From Epiperipatus broadwayi (Eukaryota > Onychophora > Udeonychophora > Euonychophora > Peripatidae), in NCBI GenBank assembly GCA_028023455.1, contig JAQFVV010012545.1, forward strand, positions 1,244,001-1,308,000: 64,000 nt of DNA, given 5' to 3'. Below the pieces are notes generated by a model. The model was given only the letters and a program-made list of their open reading frames with translations, was not told where the DNA came from and searched no databases. The position numbers were made by a program, and so were the translations under genes. Shown here one piece after another: positions 24,300 to 37,615 of this stretch. Numbering within the stretch: position 1 is the stretch's first letter; every line of letters begins with the position of its first letter.

Positions 24300-26995
24300 A
24301 AAGAACTGTCTCACATTAAATGAGACATTATTGGATGAACTTAGAACAAAAGGTGAAGAGATAATTGAATTAAAAAGTGGAAGAACAACATTGTGGAGAT
24401 TGATAGTGTATCAGACAGGGTGGCAAGATGCAGATAATTCAGGTTTATGCTCCAACAAGTTCTCATAGTGATGAAGGAGTAGAAGATTTTTATATGGATG
24501 TACAAAAGACTTTTGATCAAGTTAAGCAATATATTAAAATTTTTATAGGAAACTTTAATGCTAGAATTTATAAGCAAATGAAAGTGCTGTAGTTCTATAT
24601 AATAATTTCTGTAGGCTTTCTATATCATAATTTCTGCAGACTAAGCACTTTCAGAGTTTTGTTACTCCATAATCATAGCCTCTTTAGATTATTAATGTCA
24701 TTATATGCAAATGTATGCAAAACTATCTCCTATATTATCCATTTTCTGGAAATGGCAAAACAAGTGTCTTTTCTATTGCTTATGGTAATAGAAATGAAAG
24801 AGGATATAGACTTGTGGAGTTTGCAGAAAAATAAAAACTTTACATTATGATTTTTTTTTTTTTTTTTTTTTGAGAAAAATGTTAAAAGGAAATGGATATG
24901 GAAGCATCCCAATGAATGTACAGCAGAATTGGATTATATTTTGACTAACATAAAATACATATTTCAAGATTGTAATGTTTTTAATAAATTAACACAGGAA
25001 TTGATCATCGATTAGTAAGATGTAAAATACATGTTAATGCAAAACTAGAGAGACACAAATTATTAAGGAAAACAATATTTACAGTTTGTATTCCTAATCT
25101 TCAGAAACATTCTAATGAATTTAAATTAGACTTGCAAATTGTTTTTAAATATTAGTAGATTTTGAACATGATTCAAATTTGAATGAAATTAATAGGAAAA
25201 TAACTGATACACTTTTAAAAACTGTATAACTAGTAGAAAAAAGCAGCAATTGACCAATAAAATTTCTATTGAGACTACAGAATTTATGAAAAAAAGAAAG
25301 AATTAAAGATATATAAAAATGATGCATTAAGAATGATTAAATATCTCAAATTTTGTAAAATGGTGCAAAAAAGAATTGATAATGATATAAGAAAGTATAA
25401 TTGTGAATTAGCCAGGAAAGCTTTAGAAGAGAATAAAAGTCTCAAGAGTGTAAAACAACATTTTGGTATTGATAAGAAACATATATCTATAATAAGAAAA
25501 AAAGATGGAACTATTACTAAAAAGAGAGATGACATCATAAAATGTGCAGAAGAGTTCTATCAAGAATTATATAGTAATAAAGAACTAGTATCTCCTACAT
25601 CTATCATATCTTCTGAATTGCCCAGGATTTTAAATGAACAAGTGAGACATGCAATTAAACTTATGAAGAAGGGAAAAACTCTAGGTAATGATGGAATTAT
25701 AATCAATATATTAAAAAAAGCATGTGAAGAAATAGAAAAAAATTTGGCAAAGTTATATATTAAATGTCTAAATAATAAAGGTGTACCAGATGATTGGAAG
25801 AATGCAGTATTAATATTTAAAAGTAATGATAAAGAAGATAAAAATCAGTCTTTTATTAGTTTTATACAAAATTTTTATCAAGATAATTACAACTCATCTA
25901 GGGAGAACATTGGATTTCAACCAAACAAAAGAACGAGCTGAATTTAAAAGTTATTTCAGTACAGTATATCATATCCAAGTATTGAGAGAAGTTATAGAAA
26001 GGACAAGTGAATATGAGTTGCCATTATGCTTTGGATTTGTAGATTATGAAAAAGCATTTGATTCTATAATCATTTCTTTGTGATTAATGCATTGGATCAT
26101 CAAGGTATAGATCCAGGATATTATCATATTTGGAAGAATATTTATAAAAATGCAATAACAATAATTAGATTACATAATAATATTAGGAAGGTTAACAGTA
26201 AGAAGAGTGTAAGACATGCTGATTCCATATCTCCAAAACTTTTACAGCAGTGCTGCAAGAAGTATTTTGTGGATTAAAATGGGAAGGAGTAAAAGAAACT
26301 AGAGTTTATTTAATATCATTTAGATTTTGCAGATGATGTAGTTGTTTTTGAAAATACTGCTCCAGAGCTTCTGGAAATGTTCCAAGAGTTATCATAAGAA
26401 AGTAGGAATAAAGGTAAATGTTAAAAAGAGTAAAGTAATGTTCAATGGATTATCTCAAAAGATGAAAATAAGGATTGATTATGATGAGTTAGAAGAAATT
26501 AACCTTGGACAGATTTTTACTACAGATGGAAACATAATGGAAGAAAGTAATCATAGAATTAAACTTTATTGGAGTGCTTTTGGCAGAAATAACTTAGTAT
26601 TAGAAGGAAATATACTTATGTGTTTTACCACTTCTTACTTATGGTTATGAAACTTGGACAATTAATAGAAGAACAATATTGAGTCTTCTGATAAGTCAAA
26701 GAAGTATGGAGAGATGCATGTTAAGAGTAACAAGAAGAGAACAAAAGTGAAATACATGGATAAGGTGTTACTGAAGTGGAGTTGAGCTGGACTTTTTTTC
26801 TAGAAGAGATGATAATAGGTGGACAATTAAAAATCTTAAATTGGATTCCAAGATATTTAAAAGACCCAGAAAGAGACCATATGTGGTATGGATGGATGAA
26901 ATAAGGGTGATGTGGAGAAGAGAGGTTAGATATCGGAGAAAATGGATTCAACTTGGAGGGACCATCCTGCAGTCGATTGATATTGGTTGATAATG
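24300..26995 (+). pseudogene. Decayed RTE-type LINE retrotransposon
   Basis: Fragments appear in the expected order in three frames. The APE endonuclease is at about 24330-25025: KGEEIIELKSG, IIQVYAPTSSHSDE, FIGNFNARI, WIWKHP and, near 25005, GIDHRLVRC, where the catalytic SDH has become IDH. The reverse transcriptase frame at 25333-25941 holds GKTLGNDGIIINIL and GVPDDWKNAVLIF. FVDYEKAFDSI follows at about 26035, SVRHADSISPKLL at 26205, and an intact catalytic FADD at 26326-26337. The C-terminal region gives LLTYGYETWTINRR (about 26630) and ends near 26990 with WIQLGGTILQSIDIG. Frameshifts, stops, a poly-T insertion (about 24850-24871) and a hairpin insertion (24580-24652) make it dead. The 5' end is truncated. 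Confidence 0.85.
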
Positions 26996-26999
26996 ATTA

Positions 27000-27936
27000 C
27001 TTGTAATATATTTTAATACATGGGATGAAAATATTGAACAAAAACGTAGAATACTATATAGTATATGTTTTTAATGCATATGTGTATGTATGCAAACATT
27101 TTAATGATAGTTCATATATTTTGACTATTATATAATTGTCTGTTTATTCTCAACTTCTAGAAATATGCTTATAAGGAATCTATTTTAGCTATGTAATAAT
27201 TATTTTAATGATTTCATCCATTTATTATTTATTTATTATTCATTCCCTCTGGTGTTTATTTTACTTTTCTTCTTTCACATAAATTCACTATCTGGTCTGC
27301 AATCTCTTTGTTGCTTTAAAAGTCTATCAAGTTCATAATTAGGCTGTCATTGAAAGACAGTTATTACATTTTTTCTTTTCAATTAGATAGGTATATATTT
27401 TTAACATTATTTTATTCATTATGTTCCTATCTTTAAAAAAAAAAAATGTGTCCATGGTGTCTGTAAACTTCTAATTTAGTGACAGCAATCCCTGCTTTGG
27501 AAAATCGATTGAACATCAGTTTAATACTTTTAGAAGTACTTAATCTGAAAATTTTCAAATGATTAAAGAAATCTCCATTTATATTTACTCTTAATTGCTT
27601 CACACTGTAATTCATAAAAAAATCCTATCGTATATCATCATTACTAGTGTTGATATTCTTAGTACCAATAAACAATTTAATAACTGTTAGTGTTTTTTTA
27701 TTAAAATTATTCTGAACTTGACAGTACTGAACTTATGTCATAGTGATCTAAAGTTTTTATTACAGATGAACTTTTACAGACGAATTTGTTATATTTTACA
27801 TAAAACAGTAAGTCTATGTACTTGTACTTTTTTTAAACAAAGCATTTTATTAAGATAATTTTTAACAGTTTCAGTCCCGACATTCTTTTTAGGAATTCTG
27901 TTTATTTTTAAGATGTATTGCTTTTAAAGATATAAG
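27000..27936. other. AT-rich intergenic DNA
   Basis: No supported feature. Confidence 0.5.
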
Positions 27937-27938
27937 TA

Positions 27939-28928
27939 CAGTTGGGTCTCGTTTTACGCGATAGATAGGTTCCTCAGAAAACGCGCAAACGAAATCACGC
28001 AAAAATAGACGTAACTTACCTTGAAAAAGGGGGGATACGGACTGATTTTTCAAAAATCATGTAAAAGCAAAGCACCAACGTAAAATTACTTTAAAATTCG
28101 CACACAAAAAAAAATAAGAAAATAAAATATGACTAATAAAAAATTTCAAATTTGACAAAAATTGATACAAGACAAACTTTTTTTAACTATAATATTTAAT
28201 TTTATTCAAAACAATATATTTTTATGCATAATTTACAGTACAGTAATTGACATTTTTTTATACATGTTTTAATTATTATCGCTACTTGCCAATAAACAGG
28301 TTCGTTTGCAAACTGGTAAAAAATCAGATTCTTCACAAGAGGAAATACAACTAGCGCCAACTTCACTCTCATATTGTGTTAATGGTTTTCTGGTGACAAC
28401 GTAATTAGTAATTAATCTTTGAGATGATGATTTTATTAATTGTTTATGAAGCTCGCGATATCCAGACATACAACCATTTAGCTCTCACTGGAATTTAAGA
28501 GCACGTTCGTGATTAGTGTCATTAATAAGAAAATAATTAAAAATAAACTTGCGGACACTAAATGATTAATAATTGATTACGTTCTTTTTTAAAAAGCAAA
28601 AACAGAATGTGATTTAAAATGCAAAATTAACACGCACAATGTTTGAACAAATTTACATTATAATCTTGTAAAATTTAATGTGGGTATACATAAAATGTGG
28701 AAATCATGATTTTAATTTCATTATTGCATAAAATCTTACTATTATAAAGCACTGAAAATATTGAAATTACTAAGATGAAAGTCGAATTCCAATAATGTGC
28801 TATTACTTTCAATATGACGTAAATGCACGAAATTTATTATTTAAAGTAATAGTGCATTATCGGAGTTCGACTTCCGAAGAAACGTGAATCGCGTAACTTC
28901 AAAATCTGCGTAAAAAGAGACCCAGGTG
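27939..28928. mobile_element. Tigger/pogo-like DNA transposon, 990 bp, probably non-autonomous
   Basis: The left end begins CAGTTGGGTCTCGTTTTACG and the right end, read inward, begins CACCTGGGTCTCTTTTTACG. They are imperfect terminal inverted repeats flanked on both sides by TA (27937-27938 and 28929-28930), the target duplication of Tc1/mariner-type elements. The CAG...CTCGTTTTA start and a GGTTCC box shortly after resemble Tigger/pogo ends. A 66-codon frame on the minus strand (28269-28469; ends CKRTCLLASSDNN) may be a remnant of the transposase C-terminus, but I see no DDE motif. Confidence 0.75.
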
Positions 28929-28930
28929 TA

Positions 28931-30937
28931 CTGCAAAAAGACTGAAAAGGAATTGAATCATATATATTCTTATTGTGATGTTAATGAAGTGATTTTATCT
29001 AATGGAAAATTAGAAACAGTTATGACAGCAGTTTTTAATGAACTTCCAAGCAACCTTCCACCTACACATCACATTTTTTAATATGCCCATTGAAAATAAC
29101 ATATTGTAGCTGTAATTTTAAATTCAACAAGAAATACATTTTTCATACGCTGAATAACAAAATTCTATGCATTATTTGTGATTGGCCAAAAATATCCAAT
29201 TACTAGAGTCATGTATTGGTTAGTCATAAGTTTTCCAAGCTGCAAAATATATAATTTATTTTATGTCTTCATTAATACCAGTAGTCCAGTATGTCAGTCC
29301 ATTCAAGGACTATCTATGTAAGAATGAGTAAACCATTTTCTTCAAGTAGTAATGTCAATCCAGACTATTTTTTTTATTGTCCATCTGTTAGTAGTTGTTT
29401 TTTATTCTAGGTTTTGTGATTGTAGTATCAATGAATAGAGTTTGTTTTTAGAGTTAGTATGTGGCCTTATGTCTACTACCCTAATATATATATAATTTTG
29501 ATGAATATCACACTTGACCATGTTTTTTTCAATATCTTGCAAATCTTCCTGTTATATATCTTTCTAATTTTTCTTAGTCTTTCTGTTTAAGACTCACTTT
29601 TAGGTGCAGTTATTCACTCATTTATTCTATTCCAGTGGCATCAAAGATAAGCTAGACTAATATCAATGAACACTATATAGTAGTACTAACACATCTTCAC
29701 ATTAGTTTTTGGCTTTTGATTCTATTATTGATGAGAAATTGGATTGCGCACACATCCATCCAATAACCATTAATTTTTTTTAATTTTATTCAAGCTAATG
29801 ACTTGAAGATTATACCATCTTCTGATAGCTATATAGTATGTTGAAATTTTTACATCATTTCATAAATAAGATAGCATCTAAATAAATGAATGTTATTCAA
29901 TTACCATCACTTATGAAAGTTTTCAGCTAGAATAATCAGGGGATTTTGTTAGTCCTACACCATTTGCTATTCATTGATTACTTTACCCTTCAGAATAAAT
30001 ACAATAGATTACTACTAACTAAAAATGAGTTGCATAAACAAAACGACAAACAAAGAAAAATTAGATATATACCTGATTAGATTTATGTAATGATATTCAA
30101 AAATACATCTAAAAGTGTGATATTTATTAAAGTTATATATAATAGTTATACATAATAAAGTGGTTTTATTAGAGAACAACACTGTTGCTTTTGCTACATT
30201 TCTAAAATTTTGAAACCAAAAATAAGTACCAAATGTAGAGTCCTTACTTTGACAAGCTTTGATAAATATGATTTTGTCCAAAAAAAAATCATTTGAGAAG
30301 TATCACACAAACTATGCCAGTCACAAAAATGTAGAGAAGTCTGTCACTAATATGAGAAAGTTTAATTTTTATTTACAAATTGACAATTTAGTAGAATGAT
30401 TCAATTGCATTCAGTGGTAGCTGAGCACTGCACTGTTTGTTGCTAGAGTAGACAAGCAGGGTCTGGTGTCTCGGATCTGTGGATTTTAACCATCTCTGCC
30501 ATTTATTGGTATTAGGACTTTTTATGAACTTCAAAGCATTAAATCATTCAAATGTTTTTAATGAAGATTGAGAGTTGTCACATTTGAGTAGCCTGTGTAA
30601 TATGACTACTATTTATTCCAGTGGTATTGTATCAAATGTTCTGCTTTGGATTATGATCTTGAAATATGGAATATAATCCTCAATTATTTCAAGGTAATGT
30701 CAAAAGAGAACAGGACTAGTAGATCAAGATAAAATGTTATATACAGGAAAACTTTCAGTGCTCAAAAATACTTCTTTTATCTTGGAGAAAAAACTCTGAA
30801 ACAATATATATACATATTACTCTTGAACATGTTTTGAGAATCGGGAATATAACTAAGTGGTATAGTTTTTGAAGTAAGTTATAAGAATAATAGTAAAATG
30901 TTCTTATTTTAGAGATTTAAATAACAAATGGCTTTAT
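28931..30937. other. AT-rich intergenic DNA
   Basis: No supported feature. The frame at 30015-30281 (minus) looks like chance. Confidence 0.5.
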
Positions 30938-31118
30938 TCACATGATCACTATCTTATACTAGCACATAATTGTTATTAAACAAGGCAAAACTCTATACAG
31001 TAGTGCCAATCAGAGTAATCAATGGATGCCAGAGATAGGGATTTTATGCACAAGCCTTCTGGCATCCATTGATTACTCTGGGTGGCACTACTGTATGGAG
31101 AGTTTTGCCTTGTTTAAA
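30938..31118. mobile_element. Fold-back MITE family, copy 2 (compact hairpin)
   Basis: It starts TCACATGATCACTAT. A hairpin then has the arm 30976-31008 pairing with 31083-31117, and an inner arm CAGAGTAATCAATGGATGCC pairing perfectly with its mirror. The left tail (CTAGCACATAATTG) matches the inverted right tail of copy 5 at 48300-48352, which defines the element's end. Confidence 0.8.
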
Positions 31119-31677
31119 TGGCTTTATTGTTTAAAATTTCTTAGAAATTTGAGTGTCAAAAATATCAGCACTGAAGTTGATCCAAGGAATTTTTACTTTA
31201 CAGTCTTATTAGAGGTGAATGCCAGTTAACAGCAATAATTTATTTATATCATCTCATTTAGTAATCATTGGATTCAAAATTCCACACGTCTTATTTCTGG
31301 TTATTGTTTTTTTTGGCTTTCTTTTAATAAAGATTAAACTTTTAACAAAAGTACAAGAGTAAATTAAAAACCATTATTGCTGTCAACCAGAGATGGTATT
31401 TTGCTTTGATATTTATAAATAACAGGTCAACAAGCATTTTACAAATAAAAGATGAATATTTGGTATAAATAAGCATGCCTTATAAGCTCAAAATGTCTAC
31501 AAAGAAAGCATAAGTGATGACTAATATATTACTGTCAAATATGTCACTGTAGTTTTGATTTGATATATTAAAATATTCTCTCAAAAGGAAAAAAAGACAC
31601 TAAAAGTTTTTTTTTTTTACTAATTTCAAATAGATATTAATTTTATATTCACTTATTATAAAGCAAAGTGTTATTAT

Positions 31678-31848
31678 AAGCTCAGTTGGTTAGAGAATTT
31701 GCTCTAAAATTCGATAGTCAAGAATCTAAAAGATACAAGTTCCACTCTTGTCCTAATATTGTCACTGATCAGGCAGCAACACCTGAAAAGGTGGAGATTA
31801 ATACTACTTGAAACATTATGTAATTACTAGCCTGTGTTGTCTATTTGT
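31678..31848 (+). mobile_element. tRNA-derived SINE, diverged
   Basis: A tRNA-like head has the A box GCTCAGTTGGTTAGAG and a T arm with a perfect 5-bp stem (ACAAG/CTTGT) enclosing the loop TTCCACT. It is followed by a non-tRNA body of about 90 bp. GTGTTATTA occurs on both sides as a possible short target duplication. Family unknown. Confidence 0.5.
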
Positions 31849-32204
31849 GTGTTATTACAACAAGTTATTTATAGATTAGACAACTCCATATTTCTCCATT
31901 CTTTTTTATTTCATAAATAATTTCATATAAATAAAGATACAATAAAAGACATAACCCCCAAGATGCATTTCGTGCTGAACTAGCACTCGTCTATATTTGA
32001 AAAGTTTAAATACAGTTTAAAATTATTACCTTACTATATATTTTTAAATAGTAATTATTGAAGAGTAACCCATGGTACTATTTGCATGTTGTTGAAGCCA
32101 CCATCCTTATGCCAAAGTAAACATGTAAGCTATTTGATAAATATTAATAATAATATGTTTGAAAATAAATCTGAAATTTGATCCGTGATGAGGGCAAAGA
32201 TTTA

Positions 32205-32392
32205 TTTAACAAATATTTTCAATAAGTGTGATCAATGCAAACATTTGATAATAAATTTTATTAGCTGTCTTGGAAATGGCTTAAACGAAAGCAAATTAAA
32301 AATTATTTAGGAAACATCTGAAAAGAATTTATTTAGCAAACAAACAATGATTGTAAAACAAATATTTTCAATAAATGTAATCAATGCAAGGA
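32205..32392. repeat. Two dispersed copies of a 40-bp sequence
   Basis: About 32205-32245 and 32354-32392 share AAATATTTTCAATAA, then ATCAATGCAA, in the same direction. A TATA-like ATATATAT lies further on near 32580. The significance is unknown. Confidence 0.5.
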
Positions 32393-32649
32393 TTATTTAA
32401 GAAATTAAATTAACAATGATGTAAATAATATTTAAAGCGCAGTCGATATTGAAATAATTGAGAGAGTGCAAATTTCTCAAGCGCTTATGACTACAACAAG
32501 CCAATCAAATCTTAAGCACTGGGTCAGAGAATTTAATAAGAAAAGAGCGGTTCCACTCTCTTCTTTACTTGGCTTTATATATATCCAAGCCAGTCCAAAG
32601 TACTTATATTTGAAAGTGGCAAATGCTAATTTAATTTATTTCTAAATAT

Positions 32650-34740
32650 TTGCATTAATGATTTATGGAAAATATATTTGTTTCTTTTTTAATCATTGTT
32701 TACCATCTATTATTTTTAGCTTTTTATATTATTTCCATATTCTTTGTTTTGTTTTCATAACACCCATTTGCCACAAATATACTAAAATTTTTCATAAAAT
32801 GTTTGCATTGGTCGCACTTATTGAAAATATGTTTTTCATTCATTATTTGGTTGCTAAATATATTATTTTTATGTTTTTAAATAGATTGTTTTTACGTGTG
32901 TATTTATTTTTTATAAATAAAAAAAATGAAACAACAATTAGCTTATTCTTGTCTACTTTCATATGTGAATAATGGCTTGAGCAATGAGTAGTATATATAT
33001 GCAAATAGCACTGATTAATTGTTATTAAAGTCTATGTATCATCATACAAGTGACATTTTCACAGGATGGTCGATTATCTATTAAGTTTTCCAGATTTCTC
33101 ATCAATTCATTATTGAGATGTTAGACTGATATCCACCTCATTGCTGACCGTTCTCTTCTTCCACTATAAACCTTGAGTTGTATACATTTTTTAATGATTT
33201 AAATCTTATTATGAACAAAATAAAACAAATTTAATCTGTTTTTTAAGTAAAAGTTTAAATTAAATCTGATTAAATATTCATTTATTAATTTTCTTTGATG
33301 TATTATTATCAAAAAAATTTAAAAATCGTTAACAAAAGACAAACATGGAAATAACTTTTATATGATCATTTGATTCAATTCAAAGAATCAAAAACTGATC
33401 AGAATATTTTAGCAGATTTCCTTTTTCTATAATGATCCAAAAAATACTTATTTCATGTTGCCATCTTAATTTAACTATGTTTATAACATCCTTACCATTT
33501 GATATCCAATCAAAAAAAAATTATAACTCATTAATTTTCTTTTTCTATCTGCCTAATATTCTTTATTTCAATTTTTTTATACTAACGACAAATATTAGAA
33601 CATCAGTTTGAACCTATATATTTATAATACAACTTTGATACTTTTTAATCAATTTTATTTTCTGTTTATCATCTCTATGACATTGCATTATAAGATAATT
33701 ATTTATGACATTAAAAGTTAATTTCAAATATATTTTTACTTTTGTATTACAAATGATTATAATTCTATAACAATTTGAAAAATCTTATAAGTTTTACCTG
33801 TGTTATTTTAGTCTAGTTTTTACCAAAATTCTTGTTTTTTTATATATATCATTAGTATTTTGACTTTTTTTTATTCTTCATATGCTATTTCATATATACA
33901 TCAATTTTATTATTGTTGCTTTTATTATATATTTAATAAATCTACCACATTTTTCTGTGTTATTACATTTGCAATATTTGTATTGTTTAATTTTATTTCA
34001 AAATATTTATGATTTCATTATTTTTTATTATTATTTGATTATATACAGTTTTTTAATAAACTTTGAAAATTCTTTTATAACGAATTTCCAATTAGTTTAA
34101 TAAATAAAAAAAGACAATATAAAAAAAAAATAGAATGTATAATCAAAGAAAGAAAAATAATATTAATAAAAACAAAAAAATAAGGAAATAATAAAAATAA
34201 AATAATGTAAATAATACAAACAAAATTAATAATATTATTAAATAAATTTAAAAAACACACACAATAAACATAAAAACAATTAACAAAGAAATAAGATAAT
34301 AAATACATAATAAAAAATAATGAAGTATATGAAATAGTATAAAATACAAAAAACAAAACAAATATATATATGACAAAAATGAGAAATTCAATAAAAAGTA
34401 GATTGAAATAATACAAATATAATAATAAAAAGGTCACATACCTTTGTGCCAAAAATGAAATTTATTGAAATAAAAATATCAAAATGATTTATAAAACAAA
34501 AAGAAAAATAAATAAAATTATTATTTATTAAAAAAGTTAACTAAAATTTAAATGAAGATAAAGATAAAAAATTTGTGACTAACATAAAAAATATTAAAAT
34601 TTAATATTAAATAAATATAATTGCTTAAAATAGATTTATATAAAAATAGTTATTTAGAAAGGAGAGGGTTAAATACAAGAAGATACAAATTAAAATTGAT
34701 TAAATTGCTAGGTAAAAATCTAATAATATTTTTTAAATAA
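32650..34740. other. Extremely AT-rich stretch
   Basis: Very low G+C with many T- and A-runs. Open frames at 32658-32972, 33882-34100 and 34075-34452 translate to almost pure Phe/Ile/Leu/Tyr/Asn and are best read as chance. No gene is supported. Confidence 0.6.
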
Positions 34741-34744
34741 ACAT

Positions 34745-35060
34745 TATTGTATATTATAATATAATGCATATATAAAAATAAAATAGAAAATCATATAACA
34801 TTACAATATAACAAAACTTTTTTTTTACTAAAATTTATGCATGTTCATGGTTTCATCTACCAACAAACAGACCTTTTCAAATGAGATTCAACAAGAAACA
34901 ACATATATATGTATTTTGTTAAATTTTACTTGAAATGGTTTATTTCTTAATAGATGAAACCATGGTCATGAGAGAATTTTAGTATAAAATTTATTTATTT
35001 TTTACTAATATTGTAAGGTTATATGATTTTTTATTTTATCATTATGTGTTACATGAAACA
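34745..35060. repeat. Fold-back element of about 300 bp
   Basis: Outer arms 34774-34808 and 35007-35038 (AATCATATAAC with GTTATATGATT) and inner arms 34826-34864 and 34952-34985 (TTCATGGTTTCATC with GATGAAACCATGG) pair around a central loop. Its right flank (35045-35083) is repeated at 36849-36887. Confidence 0.7.
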
Positions 35061-35102
35061 TTTAAAAATATTCTGGAAAAAAAAATAGTGTATATTTTAT
35101 AA

Positions 35103-35463
35103 TGTAATTAAAAAAGAGGATTAACTAATTAGAAAATGAATTTGGAAATTAATGACATGGTTGACCTCAAACAATGAGGTTGTCAAGGATATAAATGCTA
35201 CTAAATTTCTATTGTATTTAGTTTTCTGGGTTGTGCTCTTAAAAGTTTGCTCTCATTTTTAGTCTATTGTCATTCCAGTTTGCTGATATTAAAAGTAATG
35301 TGCTGTGTTATTCATTCTACTGCTAAGTAGCTCAACTAATTTTGATAATTCCTTCATAGAGAACAACCAATTCATCCATCAGCAATGTATAAATATTTGT
35401 GCAAATGTCTTAACATTACTATGTAGTGCTAAGCTTGCAAAGGGGTGTTTATTTAGTGTTTAC
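35103..35463 (+). repeat. LTR-like direct repeat, copy A
   Basis: About 360 bp starting TGTAATTA and ending GTGTTTACA, with a TATA-like box (GATATAAATGCTA) about 90 bp in. It is repeated in the same orientation at 37258-37615. TG...CA ends, direct orientation and an internal TATA box fit a long terminal repeat, but no primer-binding site or polypurine tract is evident, so a segmental duplication is possible. Confidence 0.6.
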
Positions 35464-37257
35464 AGCTACTAGAGTGAAGAATGTAAGAGAATATTAGACA
35501 CCAGGTGTTGCAAGATAAATGGTGAGCTTTTCACTCCATTCTTTCATAGGTGGGTAACAAAAATGCATATATTGATAACTAGTCCACTATTCAAACAAAT
35601 TCTTAGGTTAGTGCAGCATAATTTTCCTCATAATGTGCAAATGTTCATCAGAACAGATAATTGAGCAAATGGCTGAATTACTATGTGCTTTCAGTAGCAC
35701 CAGAGCTGCCTATGAGACTACAGATTAGGGATTTAAACACCAATTAAAAGAACCAGCAATAAATGCCATAAAATTTGGACACTACAAATTTGTGGAATGG
35801 AACCCAAAAGAGATAGATGACTTTTTAAGCAGCCCTGAAAGAATAAAACTCTTCAGGCAAATTAGAAGTGATTTATATCTCATTTGGGTAAGACCAATGA
35901 GTGATTCACAATTCCTAGACAAGTGGATACTCTAGGAAGTATTGGAATAAAGAACTGCCAAATAAAAATTAATCTGATGGACCTGCAGTTTGATGACCCT
36001 GGATCATGTGTAAGGAAAAAATGATTAAGAAAATAATATTTATTATAACAATGAATATAAATCAAATTTTTTAACATACAATTAAAAATTGAAAAGGAAA
36101 AAAAAAATTAATAATGTCAATCCCAAAATTTTATGAGTAACCCAGCTCATAAGTCTGTGCTTTGAACACAGCAGAGCATGATGATAAATAGAAAACATTA
36201 AAATAAAGCACATAAAGTGAAAATTAAAGAGAAAAAAATAAAGACATCGTAAAAAAATAATACTATCCATTTTAATATATGTCAAGTAATGATGAATAAA
36301 TTGAGGTATGTGTAAGTCTATAAGGAAATAGAGGAATTTCTGATCATGTTTTGTGTTGGATTAAGTCTTTTCTTTGAAGAGACATTGATTTGCAGATGAG
36401 TATGTGCTTGAAACCCCATTATGATGATGATGCACCAGTTGAGAAAAGTCCTGGCTCCTTAACAGTAAAGTATAACTGGAAGAGAAATTACCAGCGAATT
36501 AATAAAAATATAAGTAAAATGGGAGAAGAGATGGCCCTGCCCTTTTCAGATTCCAAGTCCATGTTTTTCACCTGTATTGTACAAAATTTGGTCCATGTTG
36601 TAGTCACAACTTTCACAAGAAATTAAATGTGGTTTAATTAACACAATCTATCTGTGTATGCTAAGTCCTTAACTTGGATACCTCTCTTAAAGTACTTACT
36701 CATTGTAAATGCTACTCTACATGATACATATCTACAAAGAAAGTTTTTTTTTGGTTTAAAAATAAAATGTTTAGAATTAAAATTTGTCAATGCCTAAAGA
36801 AAGGAATTGAGGCATTTTATTGAGAGGGATATAGTATAACATATATATATGTGTTACATAAAACATTTAAAAATATTCAGAAAAAATTGATATTTTTAAA
36901 ATAAATAATCTCTTAGGAAATAAATAAAAGGTATCCTAATCTCAATTTAATAAAGTAAAGGTATTTTAGCAAAAGAAAAATATATAATTAAAACATTGTA
37001 ATGTAAGAATTTTTAGTTTTACTATCTCAAAAGATAGCTTATCTGTTCTTTTAACTAGCAGAAGGAAAATTCCAAAATGTTATGACAGAAATGAAGACAA
37101 AAGAAACTAAATTATAAGTTTAAAGAATAATGTAAATGACTGTACAAATCTATTATTGAAAACTTTATTTACAAAAATTATGATCTAATCAAAGATTGTA
37201 ATAATTTTGTAATTGTCTAATCAAGAGGAATTAGGTTTTATTGGAAATACTAGTGAT
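35464..37257. other. Region between the LTR-like repeats
   Basis: No reverse transcriptase, protease or integrase motif. Short coding-like traces (EIDDFLSSPERIKLF near 35810-35860) are not recognised. If the flanks are LTRs, this would be a non-autonomous or heavily deleted element. Confidence 0.4.
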
Positions 37258-37615
37258 GTAATTAAGAAAAAAAGGTGATTAATTAATTAGAAAAAAATTG
37301 AAATTAATGACATAAGTGACCTCCGACAATGAGTTTGTCAAGGATATAAATGCTATTAAATTTCTATTGTATGCAATCTGCTGAGTTATGCTGTTAAAGG
37401 TTTGCTGTCCTTTTTAATCTACTGTCATTTCAGTTTGCTAATATTAAAAGTAGTGAACTGTTACTCATTCTACTGCCAACTAGCTTTACTAATTTTGCTG
37501 ATTCCTTCATAGAAAACAACCAGTTCATCCATCGGCAATATATAAATATTTATGTGGATGTACTAACATTGCTATGTAGTGATAAGCTCACCAAGGGGTG
37601 TTTATTTGATGTTCA
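37258..37615 (+). repeat. LTR-like direct repeat, copy B
   Basis: Matches copy A end to end with frequent substitutions, including the TATA-like GATATAAATGCTA and the block ATTCCTTCATAGA. It ends GGGGTGTTTATTTGATGTTCA. Confidence 0.6.

Noticed and set aside
32560-32600. TATA-box-like sequence
   Set aside because: TATA-like strings are expected by chance in such AT-rich DNA and no gene follows.
33882-34452. Open frames of 72 and 125 codons on opposite strands
   Set aside because: Translations are almost entirely Phe, Ile, Leu, Tyr and Asn, as expected from AT-extreme sequence, with no domain or splice signals.
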